From Combretum micranthum (lineage: Eukaryota; Streptophyta; Magnoliopsida; Myrtales; Combretaceae): a DNA stretch of 64,000 nt. The stretch lies in NCBI GenBank assembly GCA_024138025.1, contig JAMXBD010000402.1, positions 496,001 through 560,000 on the forward strand, read 5' to 3'. The first letter of the stretch is position 1; each line of letters starts with the position of its first letter. Of the stretch, positions 49,320-60,725 are shown piece after piece. The translations under genes were made by a program, and so were the position numbers. The notes beneath the pieces are model-generated. The model was given only the letters and a program-made list of their open reading frames with translations. It had not been told where the DNA came from and searched no databases.

Positions 49320-50735
49320 CTATGTATTGGCTCCATTAGGACCATTACTCTAAATATCTCTACAATAGTTGAAACTAGATTAGGAAAGAAGAAAAATCTT
49401 ACTAAGTACAATGTCTTCGGTGTTTCAAGAGCTAAATATTTACTATTCTAGTTTGCTATCACATTGTTGCCTCGATGAATAATAATATGTTATGTATTAT
49501 TTAATATCACCTATACAAAATATATAAAATAACTAAAACTAAATTAATAATATGTCATGCTATCATTTATTAAGCCAGTAATTGCATAAGAAGTTTGTAA
49601 AACGAACTTTTGTCGTATTGCAAGAACATGAAAAAAAAAAGAAAAGAAAAAGAAAAACTCTTATTAGTGAAATATGCTCCTTGGGATTTCATTATTTAGG
49701 CAATAATATTTATGAAAGGACTGCAAAGTTAATAACGTTTGCATGATGGAACTTTATATTTTGGAAACAAATAGCAAAATCAAAGGATGCTAACAGCCCC
49801 TTAATTCAATTTCATCATAAGGTAATTAATAAATAAGAAAATTTTTCATCACAAAGCATGCCATGGTTGTATGATATGATCTATGCTATGTAAAATGGAA
49901 GAAGAGTGACCATACAATACTGTCCCAGCAACAGCATGAAACTTCACCACTCACCGGCATATGAAAGTCCATTAATTGTACAATGACAAACCTTGAAAGC
50001 TAATTAGAATTTAAAAATTCAATGAAAAATGAAAAAACTTCACTACAATCTTTTAACATTTCTACATATAAATCTCACAAGCATCAAGTTTGTCCACTTT
50101 CTAGAGGTGTAAAAACAAGATTTCAAAGTGAAATTTTTGTTGTAATTTTGTTTAACGACAAAAGACGTCTAACTTGCTTTGATGTGAAAACCATGATGTG
50201 GTTTTTAAGATTCAAGACATGTTTTGCCTTGTGCACATCCATTAAAACAACACAAACCACAGCTATCCAACCAATACTTAATCAATCATCTTTAGGTCGC
50301 ATGGAAGATACAAAGCTACATCAAGAAACTTAAAAAAAACAAAAAAGAAAGAAAAAGGAATCCAAAAGTAAAGAAAAGAGCAAAAAGCAAGTGAAGATTT
50401 TACAATAAAGTAGTGATGGAAGGATAACAATAGATTTCATCCTTTCTTAAAGTCTGTAAACAAAAAGAAAACAAACACCTAAATGAGCTACAACTTCTCC
50501 AGCTTTGCCATAGTAGTGCTTACAAGTTTCTCACTTCTTAGCAAAGATAATGCCTATAAATGACAATATTAAAAGTTTCATTAATATACCAATAAAAAGA
50601 TATCTTATGGCATGGAAAAAATAGCAGAAATAAGCTTAACCAAGTATCAATCTGAGATGATGAGAGGTTCACATTATGGGCAAGAAATATGGTGTTAACA
50701 CCATCTTTTGGAAGTTTCCAATAACAATTATAGGT
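49320..50735. other. Non-coding spacer, nothing recognised
   Basis: AT-rich sequence with A-rich runs (49628-49655, 50330-50395). The 103-codon open frame at 50022-50333 has no recognisable domain and ordinary spacer composition. No sign of the rest of element C or D was found here. Confidence 0.5.
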
Positions 50736-51938
50736 CACTACTAGGAATAGTTTCTATGTCATACACACCAATTCTCTACAATTGTGTATAATTGATGAGT
50801 TATAATTGAAAGGAGAACATCTTTAAAAGTTCAAATTTTTTAGTCTTTAAAGAAAATAGAAAATTTTCTTATTTTATATTCTCTATAATATTATTTGATG
50901 AAGATTACAAGCTACTAGGTGATCTCTTTAGTAATTGTTCTCGTCTTTTGGGATATGCTTCTATATATAAGTATAATAGCTCTTATTTCTTCTTATATTC
51001 TGATGTCATTGTCTTGTTGTATTATCCCATGATTTTTTCAATTGTAGCTCAATGTCTACTTGCCACAATATATTTAGACATACTTGGATGTGAGTGGCAG
51101 GTTTTAACTTAAGAAAACTTCATTGAAAATAATATTTTATATGGGGCACCAATGCTGCATATGAGGGTCTATTGATTCATATCTCAAAAGAAATATCTCG
51201 CTATCATCTTCTTTCTCAAACTTTCCATAGATTATATCCATTGGTGCTAAGGGCACTCATATAAGGAACTTATATTAAAATGTCTTGACTATTTTCCTTG
51301 CTCTATGCATGTCCATCTATTGCAATGGGACTAAAGGAAGAAAGATATCACCTAACGAAAGACTACACTCAACTAGACCGAAAAAAGAAAAAAAAAAAGA
51401 AACAACAAGAACGATCTTAAGACTGGTAGTGATGGATGCATATGGCCTTATAAAAACTAATGACTACAATGGTAGCAACTAATTTAAGCATCCAATGCGA
51501 TGTTGTAATTAGATAGGATGCTCAATTAATTGATTGTTAGAGTAGTATTGTATAGAAGAAAAAAAATGTAGGATTTCAATTCTCATCTAAAGCATGTAAG
51601 GATTACTACAATTGAGGGATTTCAAGAACAAGCTATTTTAAGATATTTAGGCAATAAAATGCAGTAGTGTAATAACATTTTAGAATCATGTAAAGCTAGT
51701 CTATGTGCATATGTCACCAAAATGACAAAAAGATCACTTGACAATATTCATCCATGAAGTATAAGGTAACCATGTCAAGCACTAAGAGACTTAAACTCAA
51801 AACGCTACTATAAGAGGACCTCTTTAGTGAATGAATGTGCTAATTTAACTGCACATGTGATGTGATAGTACTTTACAATAGTAGACCAAAGTCATTGTAG
51901 TTCAATATGTAGTAAATTTTTTACTATTCATACTAGTG
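50736..51938. mobile_element. Possible second CACTA-like element
   Basis: The left end CACTACTAGGAATAGT is mirrored at the right by ACTATTCATACTAGTG, giving 13 of 16 matching terminal positions with the CACTA/TAGTG ends. Flanks are ggt (left) and gtc (right), so a 3-bp target duplication is not preserved. There is no transposase coding in the 1.2 kb between. Confidence 0.4.
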
Positions 51939-52446
51939 GTCTTAATAATTAAGTTAAAATTGAATATTTCCTTAGAAGATAGCGGAATGATGCTATCAAA
52001 CTATCATAAAAAAGTGAAATCAGTATTAACATAAGCTGAATTGAAGAAAAGAAGCCAAACCTTGTAAAACCCACAAATAGTGCTTTGAAAGAACATAAGT
52101 TCGAGACCTGGGATGCAGAAGACATTAGGTTCTTGGATGACCCTAAAGAAAAAAATTTTAGAAGAGATATGCAAAGGAAAAATATATAGATAAGATTTAA
52201 CAACATGTAACCTAAAAGGTAAAATGTACTTAGAACTAAGTGCTAAGTACATTATTATTAGTATAGAAAAAATAGCAAATAAAAGCAGAAAAGTGATCCA
52301 AGAAAAATTTAAAATAGATATGGTATCTAATGCTAATGCAACATGTAGGGAGGGAAGCATAGATGAACAATATGTTATGAAACTACAAAGTAGATATAGA
52401 GTTGTTGGGTAGCGACATTGTACCTTTAATCGCTAGAGACGAGTGT
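51939..52446. other. 3' flank of TNL gene 2
   Basis: Presumed 3' untranslated and terminator region of the minus-strand gene. No firm polyadenylation signal could be fixed. Two overlapping minus-strand open frames (51949-52206, 52004-52360) are hydrophobic low-complexity translations and are not called. A tRNA B-box-like gttcgagacctgg lies near 52089, without a convincing A box. Confidence 0.4.
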
Positions 52447-53964
52447 TTAAAAATTGTTGTTGGAGATATCTAATTTTCGACAATTGTTGATATAGAATCG
52501 TCCCCCCATGGTTTTAGAGTTTGGAATATCCGGAATTCTCACTAGAGAAGTGCAGTCCTCAATGTGGAAATCATTTAATGATTCTAACCTACCGGGGATC
52601 TCAACCAAATCAGGACAAGATAGTACCTTTAACTCCCTTAACTTCTTGAGACTTGATAAATCTGGTAGTCTTTGAAGTTTTTTACATTTCCTTATCTCTA
52701 TCGTTGTTACATTCTCCAACATTTCAAGCCCATCAATTTCAAAAAGATCAACATTTTCTATACCCAGCTCTTGCAGTGACTCACATATGTTAATTTCCTT
52801 AAGTTTGCACAGGGGAGTTTCCATAATCCTTAAAGAACTTAATTTTCTCAAATTAGAGAGATCCAATATCGTCAACGAAATGCAATAACAAATTTGCAAA
52901 CTTGTTAAGCTTGAGGGGAGATCCGTTAATGACCCCAATGACTTGCAAGTCAAAATGCTCAAGTCTTTTAAGCCTGTAGGCAGCTTCGGGATGCTTAGCA
53001 GTTGGTCACACCATGTAATATTTAAAATTGTAAGCTGATATAATGCATCCCAATCGGCATGCAAGCTAATGATTTGTCCAAATCCCAACGTCAATCTCTC
53101 TAGTTTAGTTAACCTTCCAATCCACCATAGGGCATAATTGTTTGCTCCTAATGGATAGTCTCCACCATATGGAGTCCGTAATGCCAAATCCTTCAAATTA
53201 ATCAAGCATGATAGATCTGGGATCCTTGGCTTCTCATCAGACATCGCTTCTGATGAAATTGAAGCTTCGGCTAGTTTTGGTATATTGAGTGAAAATTCAC
53301 CATATGAAGCCTCAAGAGTGATGAGATTTTCCAGTATTCCAATTGTAATGGGCAATTCTCTTAGTGGAGTCCCTAAAGCTCTCAATACCTTCAAATTCTT
53401 CAAGTTACTAATTGTACGAGGAAGCTCGATGATTCCAGAGGAAGTTAAATCTAGATCAATTAGGGATTCCAAATCTTTAATCGACTCTGGAAGCATTTTC
53501 ATGCCTTTGCAGTGTCTCAAAGACAAAATTTGAAGATTCACCATATTTCTGATTGAGTCAGGGAGTACAGTGATGCGTGAGAAGTCCATTCGAAGCTCTG
53601 TTATATTAGTTGCAAAATCTAATGACTCGACTGTCTTCAAATGGCGGCAATCATTGGATTCAAAAGCCTTTAGCCTTGTCATAAGTGGCCAATTGGGAAT
53701 TTCTGCTATATTTGTCCCACTAATAATAAGTTCCTCTAAGGATTCTGTACAGCTAAGCTCTTTTGGCAGCTTCTGCAGTTTTTCACAGTATCTTAAGTTT
53801 ATGACAACCAAATGCTTTAGCATATTGATAGACTCATCAATCTCCACCAACTCATAACACCCTTCAAGAATTAGTTGCTCTAAATTTGGGTGAGATGAGA
53901 AATCGGGAGTTCTAACCAATCTACCACATCCTGTCAAATTCAAAACCTTCAAATTTTTGGCCAT
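52447..53964 (-). CDS. TNL gene 2, last exon: leucine-rich repeats
   Basis: The open exon of 505 codons plus TAA follows the acceptor atacag at 53965-53966. It carries a long series of TNL-type LRRs. It begins MAKNLKVLNLTGCGRLVRTPDFS, then HPNLEQLILEGC, and later LESLIDLDLTSSGIIELP and NLKNLKVLRALGTPLRELP. The C-terminal units are short and Cys/Leu-rich (LTSLQICYCISLTILDLS; LRELKVLSCPDLVEIP). It ends FYINNCRKLDISNNNF, with no extra C-terminal domain. LRRs in this family recognise effectors and hold the receptor inactive. The frame is fully open over 1.5 kb, so selection was lost recently or not at all. The exon cannot be reached by normal translation if the upstream TGA is real. Confidence 0.85.
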   Translation of the reverse strand: MAKNLKVLNLTGCGRLVRTPDFSSHPNLEQLILEGCYELVEIDESINMLKHLVVINLRYCEKLQKLPKELSCTESLEELIISGTNIAEIPNWPLMTRLKAFESNDCRHLKTVESLDFATNITELRMDFSRITVLPDSIRNMVNLQILSLRHCKGMKMLPESIKDLESLIDLDLTSSGIIELPRTISNLKNLKVLRALGTPLRELPITIGILENLITLEASYGEFSLNIPKLAEASISSEAMSDEKPRIPDLSCLINLKDLALRTPYGGDYPLGANNYALWWIGRLTKLERLTLGFGQIISLHADWDALYQLTILNITWCDQLLSIPKLPTGLKDLSILTCKSLGSLTDLPSSLTSLQICYCISLTILDLSNLRKLSSLRIMETPLCKLKEINICESLQELGIENVDLFEIDGLEMLENVTTIEIRKCKKLQRLPDLSSLKKLRELKVLSCPDLVEIPGRLESLNDFHIEDCTSLVRIPDIPNSKTMGGRFYINNCRKLDISNNNF

Positions 53965-54058
53965 CTGTATAGTTAAAACAAACAAAATCCACATTAGAAC
54001 AATATCATAGAAATGAACATATACTAATATATACTAGAATATGGATAATCTAATATAC
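53965..54058 (-). other. Short intron between LRR exons of gene 2
   Basis: A 94-bp phase-0 intron with donor aag|GTATAT and acceptor ACTATACAG. A short intron at this place is usual in TNL genes. Confidence 0.8.
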
Positions 54059-54430
54059 CTTAACACGCCTCCAACCGCTCCAGCTTCTTTCGATATCACT
54101 ATGTGAGAGATCTAATATCACCAAGTCCTCGAGAGAAAAGTTGCTTACATTAAGCATAAGGGGAAACTGATGCCATGAAAGCCATCTGAGTTGTGATAAA
54201 ACAAGTGGACTTTTTCGTGTAATCCACTTTTCCTTCAATTTTCTATACTGTGGGCATTGATATTGATAATAATATGATTGAACTCGAAGGAGCTTCAAAT
54301 TTGGTAAGCTTGCAAAATTTTCATTTGAGATGGAGTATTCCGTTTCCCCATAAAAGTCAAGGATTTCTTGACCATAAAAATCGAGGTTGATTCCTTGAAC
54401 ATCACCACATTCCTGTGAAAGCAGATTCGA
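54059..54430 (-). CDS. TNL gene 2, middle exon: linker and first LRR
   Basis: Exactly 124 codons (372 bp), phase 0 at both ends. It opens SNLLSQECGDVQGINLDFYG, the post-NB-ARC segment that leads into the LRRs in TNL proteins. It continues with FASLPNLKLLRVQ, LVLSQLRWLSWHQFPL and NFSLEDLVILDLSHSDIERSW, the hallmark first LRR. The acceptor is tttacag at 54431-54432. An alternative acceptor (tttcacag) lies 18 bp inside and would drop six codons. No frame damage. Confidence 0.82.
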
Positions 54431-56998
54431 CTGTAAATAAATTACATATCATGCTTTAAGTATTAAAAGAACAGATAAATTATATACATATATATTTGTT
54501 TTATGTGCTTTTGGCTCCTTATTTTTTTTTTTTTTTAAAATGAAGCTTTTACATCCTAAATCTACATGAAATCCTATTTTAGTCTTGATTTTATGTGTTT
54601 TTTATATTTTAATATATTTTTATTATTATATCCAAGGATAGAATAATGACAAAAAGATTCAAAAGGAACATTTCTCAAAAGAAAAAAAAGTCTAAGCTAT
54701 TAAAACTTGAATATAAATAAAACAAATTCAAGGGGTATATATATATTTACTAAAAGAACACTATTAACTCATATAGTCATATTTCAAAAAGAATCTACAA
54801 ATATATTATCACAAAAACTAACTATTATTAGGATGAATATGTCACCATACAGAGAATTTATCAATTAAAAAAAAAAGAAAATCTATTTAAAATTTTGCAA
54901 ATAGGAATTTATGCTTAATGAAAGTTTAAGTTCAACTTTATTTAAAGATATTGTTAATATAAATGAAGATTAAGTGGAAAAGTAGCATCAATAGACTTTT
55001 TTTTTTTTTTAATGTGGATGGATATATATATATGTTTTAGATGTTATTAAATGTACGAGTATGACAATAAAGTTATATAAAATTTAATTATTCCTTATCA
55101 CAAAATAAGGCATACAATATAAAATACAATGTTCTTATGCAACAAATTCTACCCTACATTTACTTATATAGTCAATTTTTAATTTACAATATTAGGTTAA
55201 TAGGTTAAAGTTTCCCCCCTCCTTTTTCTTTTCCAAATAATTGATTTAATTTCTCTTTTTCTTTTCCTATTCAACATTACATACCTTTTCTTGCTAAAAC
55301 CAATTTTTTTTCATTTTCTTTATTACTACATCTTTTCTCTTTTCTACTTTACATGCCATTTTTTTCTCTTTTTCTTTAATTGAAACATTTTTTTTAATCA
55401 TACATATTCAATCTTTATTTTCTTTATTACTTCCTTTTCTTTTCCCTCTATCTTCCTTTTTGTATTTTTTTTTTACCTTATATATGTAATATATGTGCAT
55501 ATAATACATATATGTGTAACATGCATGCTTACTACATGTCATAAAATATAAATCAATTATGAAAAAAAAGAAAAAAATTTCTTATATTTTATACATTTAA
55601 TATATATTCTATATTACATATTGAAAAGAGTATCAATAATTTAATATAATAAATAATTCCACCAAATATTAAACTATTATTAAGCATATACTTACATTAC
55701 ATATTATATAATATATCAATAATATGGAATAAAAATAAATTGTAACATATGTTTCATTATATATTTTTTATATACATATTATATTACTACTAAATATTGC
55801 ATATATAATATAATGTAAAAAAAAAGTAATTTTAAATATAGGTCTTATTACTTAGTTATTGTTTTTATTTATATTACATTTAATTTTATATATTGATAGT
55901 CTAAAATTAAGAAAAATAATTTTGCAATATATATATATATATATGTTTTGTTATGTGTTTATAATATGTACCATTGTGTTATTTATTAAACAATATATTA
56001 GTACTTCTATAATATAAAGATAATTCAATATAAAAATAATAATAATCTGCAATGCACTATCACAAGAGATAATGTTTAGGTCTTGTTTTCCTAAATAATT
56101 ATTCCATACATTATTATGTTACACTTGAACACCATATTTGCAATCTAATGTCAAAAAAATAAAAGGGGAAAAAAATAAAATATTTAACATACATATGACA
56201 CAAATATTATGCATACTAGTATATATGTGACATATTAAATAAAACATCTATAGTATTTTATTAAAAACTATAAAGATATTCATCAACTATATTATATAAT
56301 ACTATATAATACTAGATTTGTATATTGTAATCAATAAAAAGATCAAAGTATACTCATTATTGTTTGTATGTTGGTTCCACAAACAAAAAATAATATCAAT
56401 TTTAAAGAGAGGATCATGTTAAGTTGTAAATAAATATTTTGTATTATATATATATATATATAATAGAACTATTCATTTTCCAATTATCATGTCTAAAAAA
56501 AAAATTCAATACAAGTATTATCACTATGTGTAGAACTATGTATCATCCATTCTTATAATGTAATAAAAATTATTATAAGTTATGATATGTGTATTAAGTG
56601 CCACACAAGGATAATCCTTTATTAACTAAATTATTTTATAGTAATATTTAATAATTATAATAAAATTTTGAAATTTTGTATTATATTACTTTTATATATT
56701 ATATTAGATGAATTAATATAAATATTACTTTAATTATCCATAATCAAGTTACTTATAATAAATATTGTAATCTATAAAAACCTCTGAATTGCTCTATGCA
56801 TTTTTAGTTTTGAAGAGTTCTAAAACAAATTAAAATTTGTATAAGATTCTAACCCAAAAATCAAACTTATGCTGCGTTTTAGTCTGTTAATTCAATAGTA
56901 TCAACTTGTTAAAAAGAGATAACATATTAATGATGCAGCTACTAAAGTTCAAGGTAGTAAAAGAGAAAAAAGATATTGAAGAATAGTAAAAAGGTTAC
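54431..56998 (-). other. Large AT-rich intron of TNL gene 2
   Basis: A 2568-bp phase-0 intron from donor atg|GTAACC to acceptor TTTACAG. It is extremely AT-rich, with (TA)n runs (about 55021-55032, 55926-55944, 56446-56462) and pyrimidine-rich tracts (55210-55470). No embedded gene or element was recognised. Confidence 0.75.
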
Positions 56999-58088
56999 CA
57001 TTTTTCTCATAAAGATTTTTGTTGCTTCCTCTTTGCTCCATAGCCTACTTGGCTTTCCCAAGATATCATGCTCTTGTCGAACAATTTCTCTACCAAGATC
57101 CCTCAATAAGTCATGCATCCTTATTGAATGATCGTCTTGTATTTTAATTAAGGACATTTCTTGAAGAACTTCAATTGCATCTTCTGGCAATTTTGATTCA
57201 TGCCAAAAGTGCACTATGATTCTCTTATTTTCTCCAATAAAAAAGCAAGCTATGTCAAGAAATATTTGCTTTTGACGATCATCCAGTGCTTCAAAACTAA
57301 TCATCAATTTATCACCAATTTCTTTATGAGAAACAATTTCTAATTTTTTTAGAGTACAATCCCATATATCTTCGTTTTTACCAGACAGCAAAGAACCAAA
57401 AACCTCAAGAGCTAAAGGAAGTCCTCCAGCTCTCTTCACTACCTTTTGAGAAAGAGTAGCATAGTCGTTTAGAGGTTTGTCTCTTCGAAAGGCATGTAGA
57501 CTAAAAAGTCGAAGAGCTTGGTCATCATCTAGACCATTAAGTTCATAGGATTTGTCAACATTGATCTGATCAAGGATGTGCTTGTTTCTAGTGGTAATAA
57601 TGATTTTGCTTCCAAAACCAAATCAAGCACGCTTTCCTATAAGAACTCGTAGCTGGGTGATTTCATCAACATCATCCATAAGAAGAAGAACCTTTTTTCG
57701 AGGAAACCTTTCACTGATAACTTTAATTCCTTCGTCAACATGAGAGATATTTATCGGTTCCCTATTCAAAATGTCAGAGACCAACTTTTTTTGTAGAAAC
57801 TCCTTACCTTTTGATCGAACTGTTTCTCTAATATCAGCAAGAAAGCAATGGTTTTCAAAACTGGGTAACATATCATTGTAAATGACTTTTCCAAGAGTTG
57901 TTTTTCCGATACCTCCCATCCCATAAATTCCAATGATACATACACCATCATCTTTAGCAGATAACATTTCTGAAACTTCTTCAACATGTTGTTCAAGTCC
58001 AACTAAACAATTAGTTACTGCTAAATAAGCTTTCTTTAACTCACGTGATACTATTTTTGTTACTTCTCTCACTAGCTCACCCTCATTC
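56999..58088 (-). pseudogene. TNL gene 2, NB-ARC exon with a premature TGA
   Basis: A single 1090-bp exon collinear with exon 2 of gene 1. It has P-loop GMGGIGKTT (about 57895-57921), kinase-2 VLLLMDDVD, GSKIIITTRN, GLPLAL (about 57407-57424), FLDIACFFIG and MHD. There are no frameshifts. The only lesion is TGA at 57623-57625 in GKRA*FGFGSK, where gene 1 has His and most relatives have Trp, so a TGG to TGA change is plausible. The acceptor is at 58089-58090 after an unbroken run of about 20 T. The exon enters in phase 2 and leaves in phase 0, as in gene 1. The P-loop to TGA part could only give a truncated protein. The missing TIR exon argues for a pseudogene unless it lies beyond the window. 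Confidence 0.85.
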
Positions 58089-60559
58089 CTAAAAAAAAAA
58101 AAAAAAAAAATACATGCAAGGAAGTGAGCACAAAATCTTCTTTTTTTCATATTTGACACAAGATTTAATCATTCATAACATATAAAGTCTTAAATTCTAC
58201 CAATAGTTTCAAACAAAAAAATAGTTATTACATATATTTAGTAATATAACGTCATAGATATCACATAGATTTAGAAATTTGGGAATGAGAAATCATCACC
58301 TAGATTAGACATACCATCTCAAAGTTCTTTCAAGAAACATCATTCAAAAAGAACATGCCATGCAACATTATGTGGCATTTAATAAACACAGTGATATTGC
58401 GATTACTATATTAACTTTGCAAGGTTTTGTAATTTTACAACTCAACATTCAATTCGTTAAATTAAACATCTAATTGGAAGTGTAGTTGCTATAAGTACTA
58501 TTTATCTTTTTTTTTTTTTCAATCCTTGCTAATAGCATTATCTCACATGTATCTTTTCTTTTTTTAATTTCATGATTTATATCATACCATGTCGTTGCAT
58601 GTGCCCACATAGGATAAATAATCCACTTAGTCACCTATTTTTAGTCAAAATTAAATGGAAGAAAAAAGAAAGATAAAACAAAAAATCAAAGCATTCCTAA
58701 GCCATCATAGAAATCAAAAACAAGAAAACAAAAAAAATTTGAAGAAAATCAAACCCTAAAGAGTAAATCAAACATTCAATTCACAAACACACAAAACTTA
58801 AGCATAGTGATGAGACAAAATCATAAAATTTAAGTGTAGACATCAAACCCTAAAATTAAGTGAAGCTGAACAAAAGGGAAAAAACAAATGAAAACCAATG
58901 TTCGTAAAGTCAAATTTTAACTTGCCTCAACTATCATTAAAAGTCGTGTCCCATCCCTAAGCTGATGATGACTTCAATAAGTCAATGGAATGAAACAATG
59001 AAAATTTTCTTCTCACCTTCTCTTTAAAAACAACGAAATAGATGAAGCAAAGTTCATTTTTGTTTTTACAAAATGAGGTTTTTGAGTTTTTGGGTTTTCC
59101 TCTTCTTATATTATGTGTTGATTTTGTTTCTCACAAAAGTAAGTATTTGAATGACCCGCATTTATGGGTTGGCTCCATCATCTTACTTAAGAATGAGGAA
59201 ATAGATTTACTTTGTGATTTTGAATAAGATTTCTTCGACTAATCATGAAAGAAGAAAGGTTAAAGAGGGACATGATTTAGTTTGTGGTTTTTGATGTCCT
59301 GGTTTTCATATCATTTTAAGGCTAAACTACATATAATATTTGAGAGTAAGTTCAAATAGAATATCAATGCTTTAAAATTAAGGATCAACGTGATACAAAA
59401 TAATGTGAATAAGAGATGAATGTTTTAAATAGTTAAAAAAGGAAATCAATATTATATAAAATGGTGGAAAGAAGGGATCCTTTTTTGTGTTGATTTATCA
59501 CCCATTTTGACATAGAGAGTAGCATAGCAAACAACATTAATCAATGATTAATCTTAGAAACTAAAACAAAATTGAGTAAAATCTTCACTCAAGGAATTTT
59601 GGAATATTATTATGAGATAAAAGCCATTCTATAACAAGAAGAGAATGATTATATGTCGTCTCTTAAAAAAACTGCTAAGCATCCAAAATACAAAAATCAA
59701 AACCAAAACTTCGAGGCTTGTCTTGGGCCCTAAACGAAGGTTTTTAGGCATGAAAACCACTTCGTTTGTATATATAATGATAAGAAAACACAGTTGTATA
59801 CTAAAAGTTACAGCTCTTGAAAAATGGGTTACGCATGTATGTTTTCTTAGGCTTTTTGGATTTGTCTAATTTATCCAGGAACCGGGCCATAGTGTGCTCT
59901 GCATCACACCTATAATGTTGAAACCTTTTCTAAATAATTTAAAATATTGGTCCTTATTTTTGTCACTTTATATAATGTTAAAACATTTTATTAACCATTT
60001 AAAATGTTGATCCTCTAACTGAATTTACTCTAAATGATGATCACTTTCAGTGTAATTTTCCCATTAATTTAATTTTGTGTGTTTTGTTTTTAATGATGAT
60101 GGATTTTGAAGTTAACTATGCAGTTTTTTTTTTTTTTTTAACACGAACAAGTTTTATGGCATCAATAAAATCACAGAATTAAAAGTCACACGTGCTGTAA
60201 TCTTCTACTGAAAGCAGATGAAGAATGTGTCAACAGGCGGAGTTGATAGAGAAAATTATATATAATAGTGATAACAACTAAACATCTAATTAGATACATA
60301 AATTGATAACATGAAAGTTAAGATGTGAAATTATATAAAAAATAAATGCAAAATTAAGATAATGATGACAACAAATGTGATAGATATAGCATAGATTAAG
60401 TAATTAAGGAAATAATGTGATAGTGGTAGCACAAAATAAGGTAAGTTAATTAATTTACTTACATTAGTATCATTTGAATAAAACAGGCTATGTAGCAATA
60501 CATGGCATTTAATAAATACAATGATAAGGAAAAATATATAGTACTAGTTACATAATTTC
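58089..60559. other. Upstream of TNL gene 2: no TIR exon seen
   Basis: If a TIR exon exists, this would be intron. I see no TIR signature (for example FLNFRGPDTR or WCLKEL) on the minus strand. There are simple A/T tracts (58091-58110, 58508-58520, 60125-60140) and short open frames (59042-59227, 59645-59869) without recognisable content. Confidence 0.55.
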
Positions 60560-60725
60560 TTTCCTTTGTTTTTTCCTTTTTTTTTTATCATTACAATAGG
60601 TAAGAGAGAATTTAAACTTAGTGCATCCCAATAGCCCAAAAATTAAAAAAAATAATAATAATACATCTCACTTGGGAAACCATTATTACTACCACTAGAC
60701 TACAAGATCATTGGCTACTATATAA
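60560..60725 (-). mobile_element. tRNA-derived SINE, copy 2
   Basis: The minus strand shows TAGTCTAGTGG as A box (60692-60702), the shared piece CCCAAGTGAGATG, and a B-box-like AAGTTTAAATTC (about 60608-60620). The tail is T/A-rich (about 60570-60590). It is collinear with copy 1 near 10475-10590, with an A/T-rich expansion in the middle. Confidence 0.5.

Noticed and set aside
50022..50333. 103-codon plus-strand open frame as a possible novel gene.
   Set aside because: No domain, no splice or promoter context and spacer-like composition. It cannot be supported without transcript evidence.
53285..53857. Plus-strand open frames over the LRR exon.
   Set aside because: They are antisense shadows of the LRR coding sequence; Leu-rich codons read in reverse give long open frames.
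12761..58088. Idea that gene 1 (TIR-NBS) and gene 2 (NBS-LRR) are one gene split by the retroelement.
   Set aside because: Each has its own complete NB-ARC exon, so they are two duplicated genes, not two halves of one. The order on the minus strand (gene 2 first) is also wrong for a simple split.
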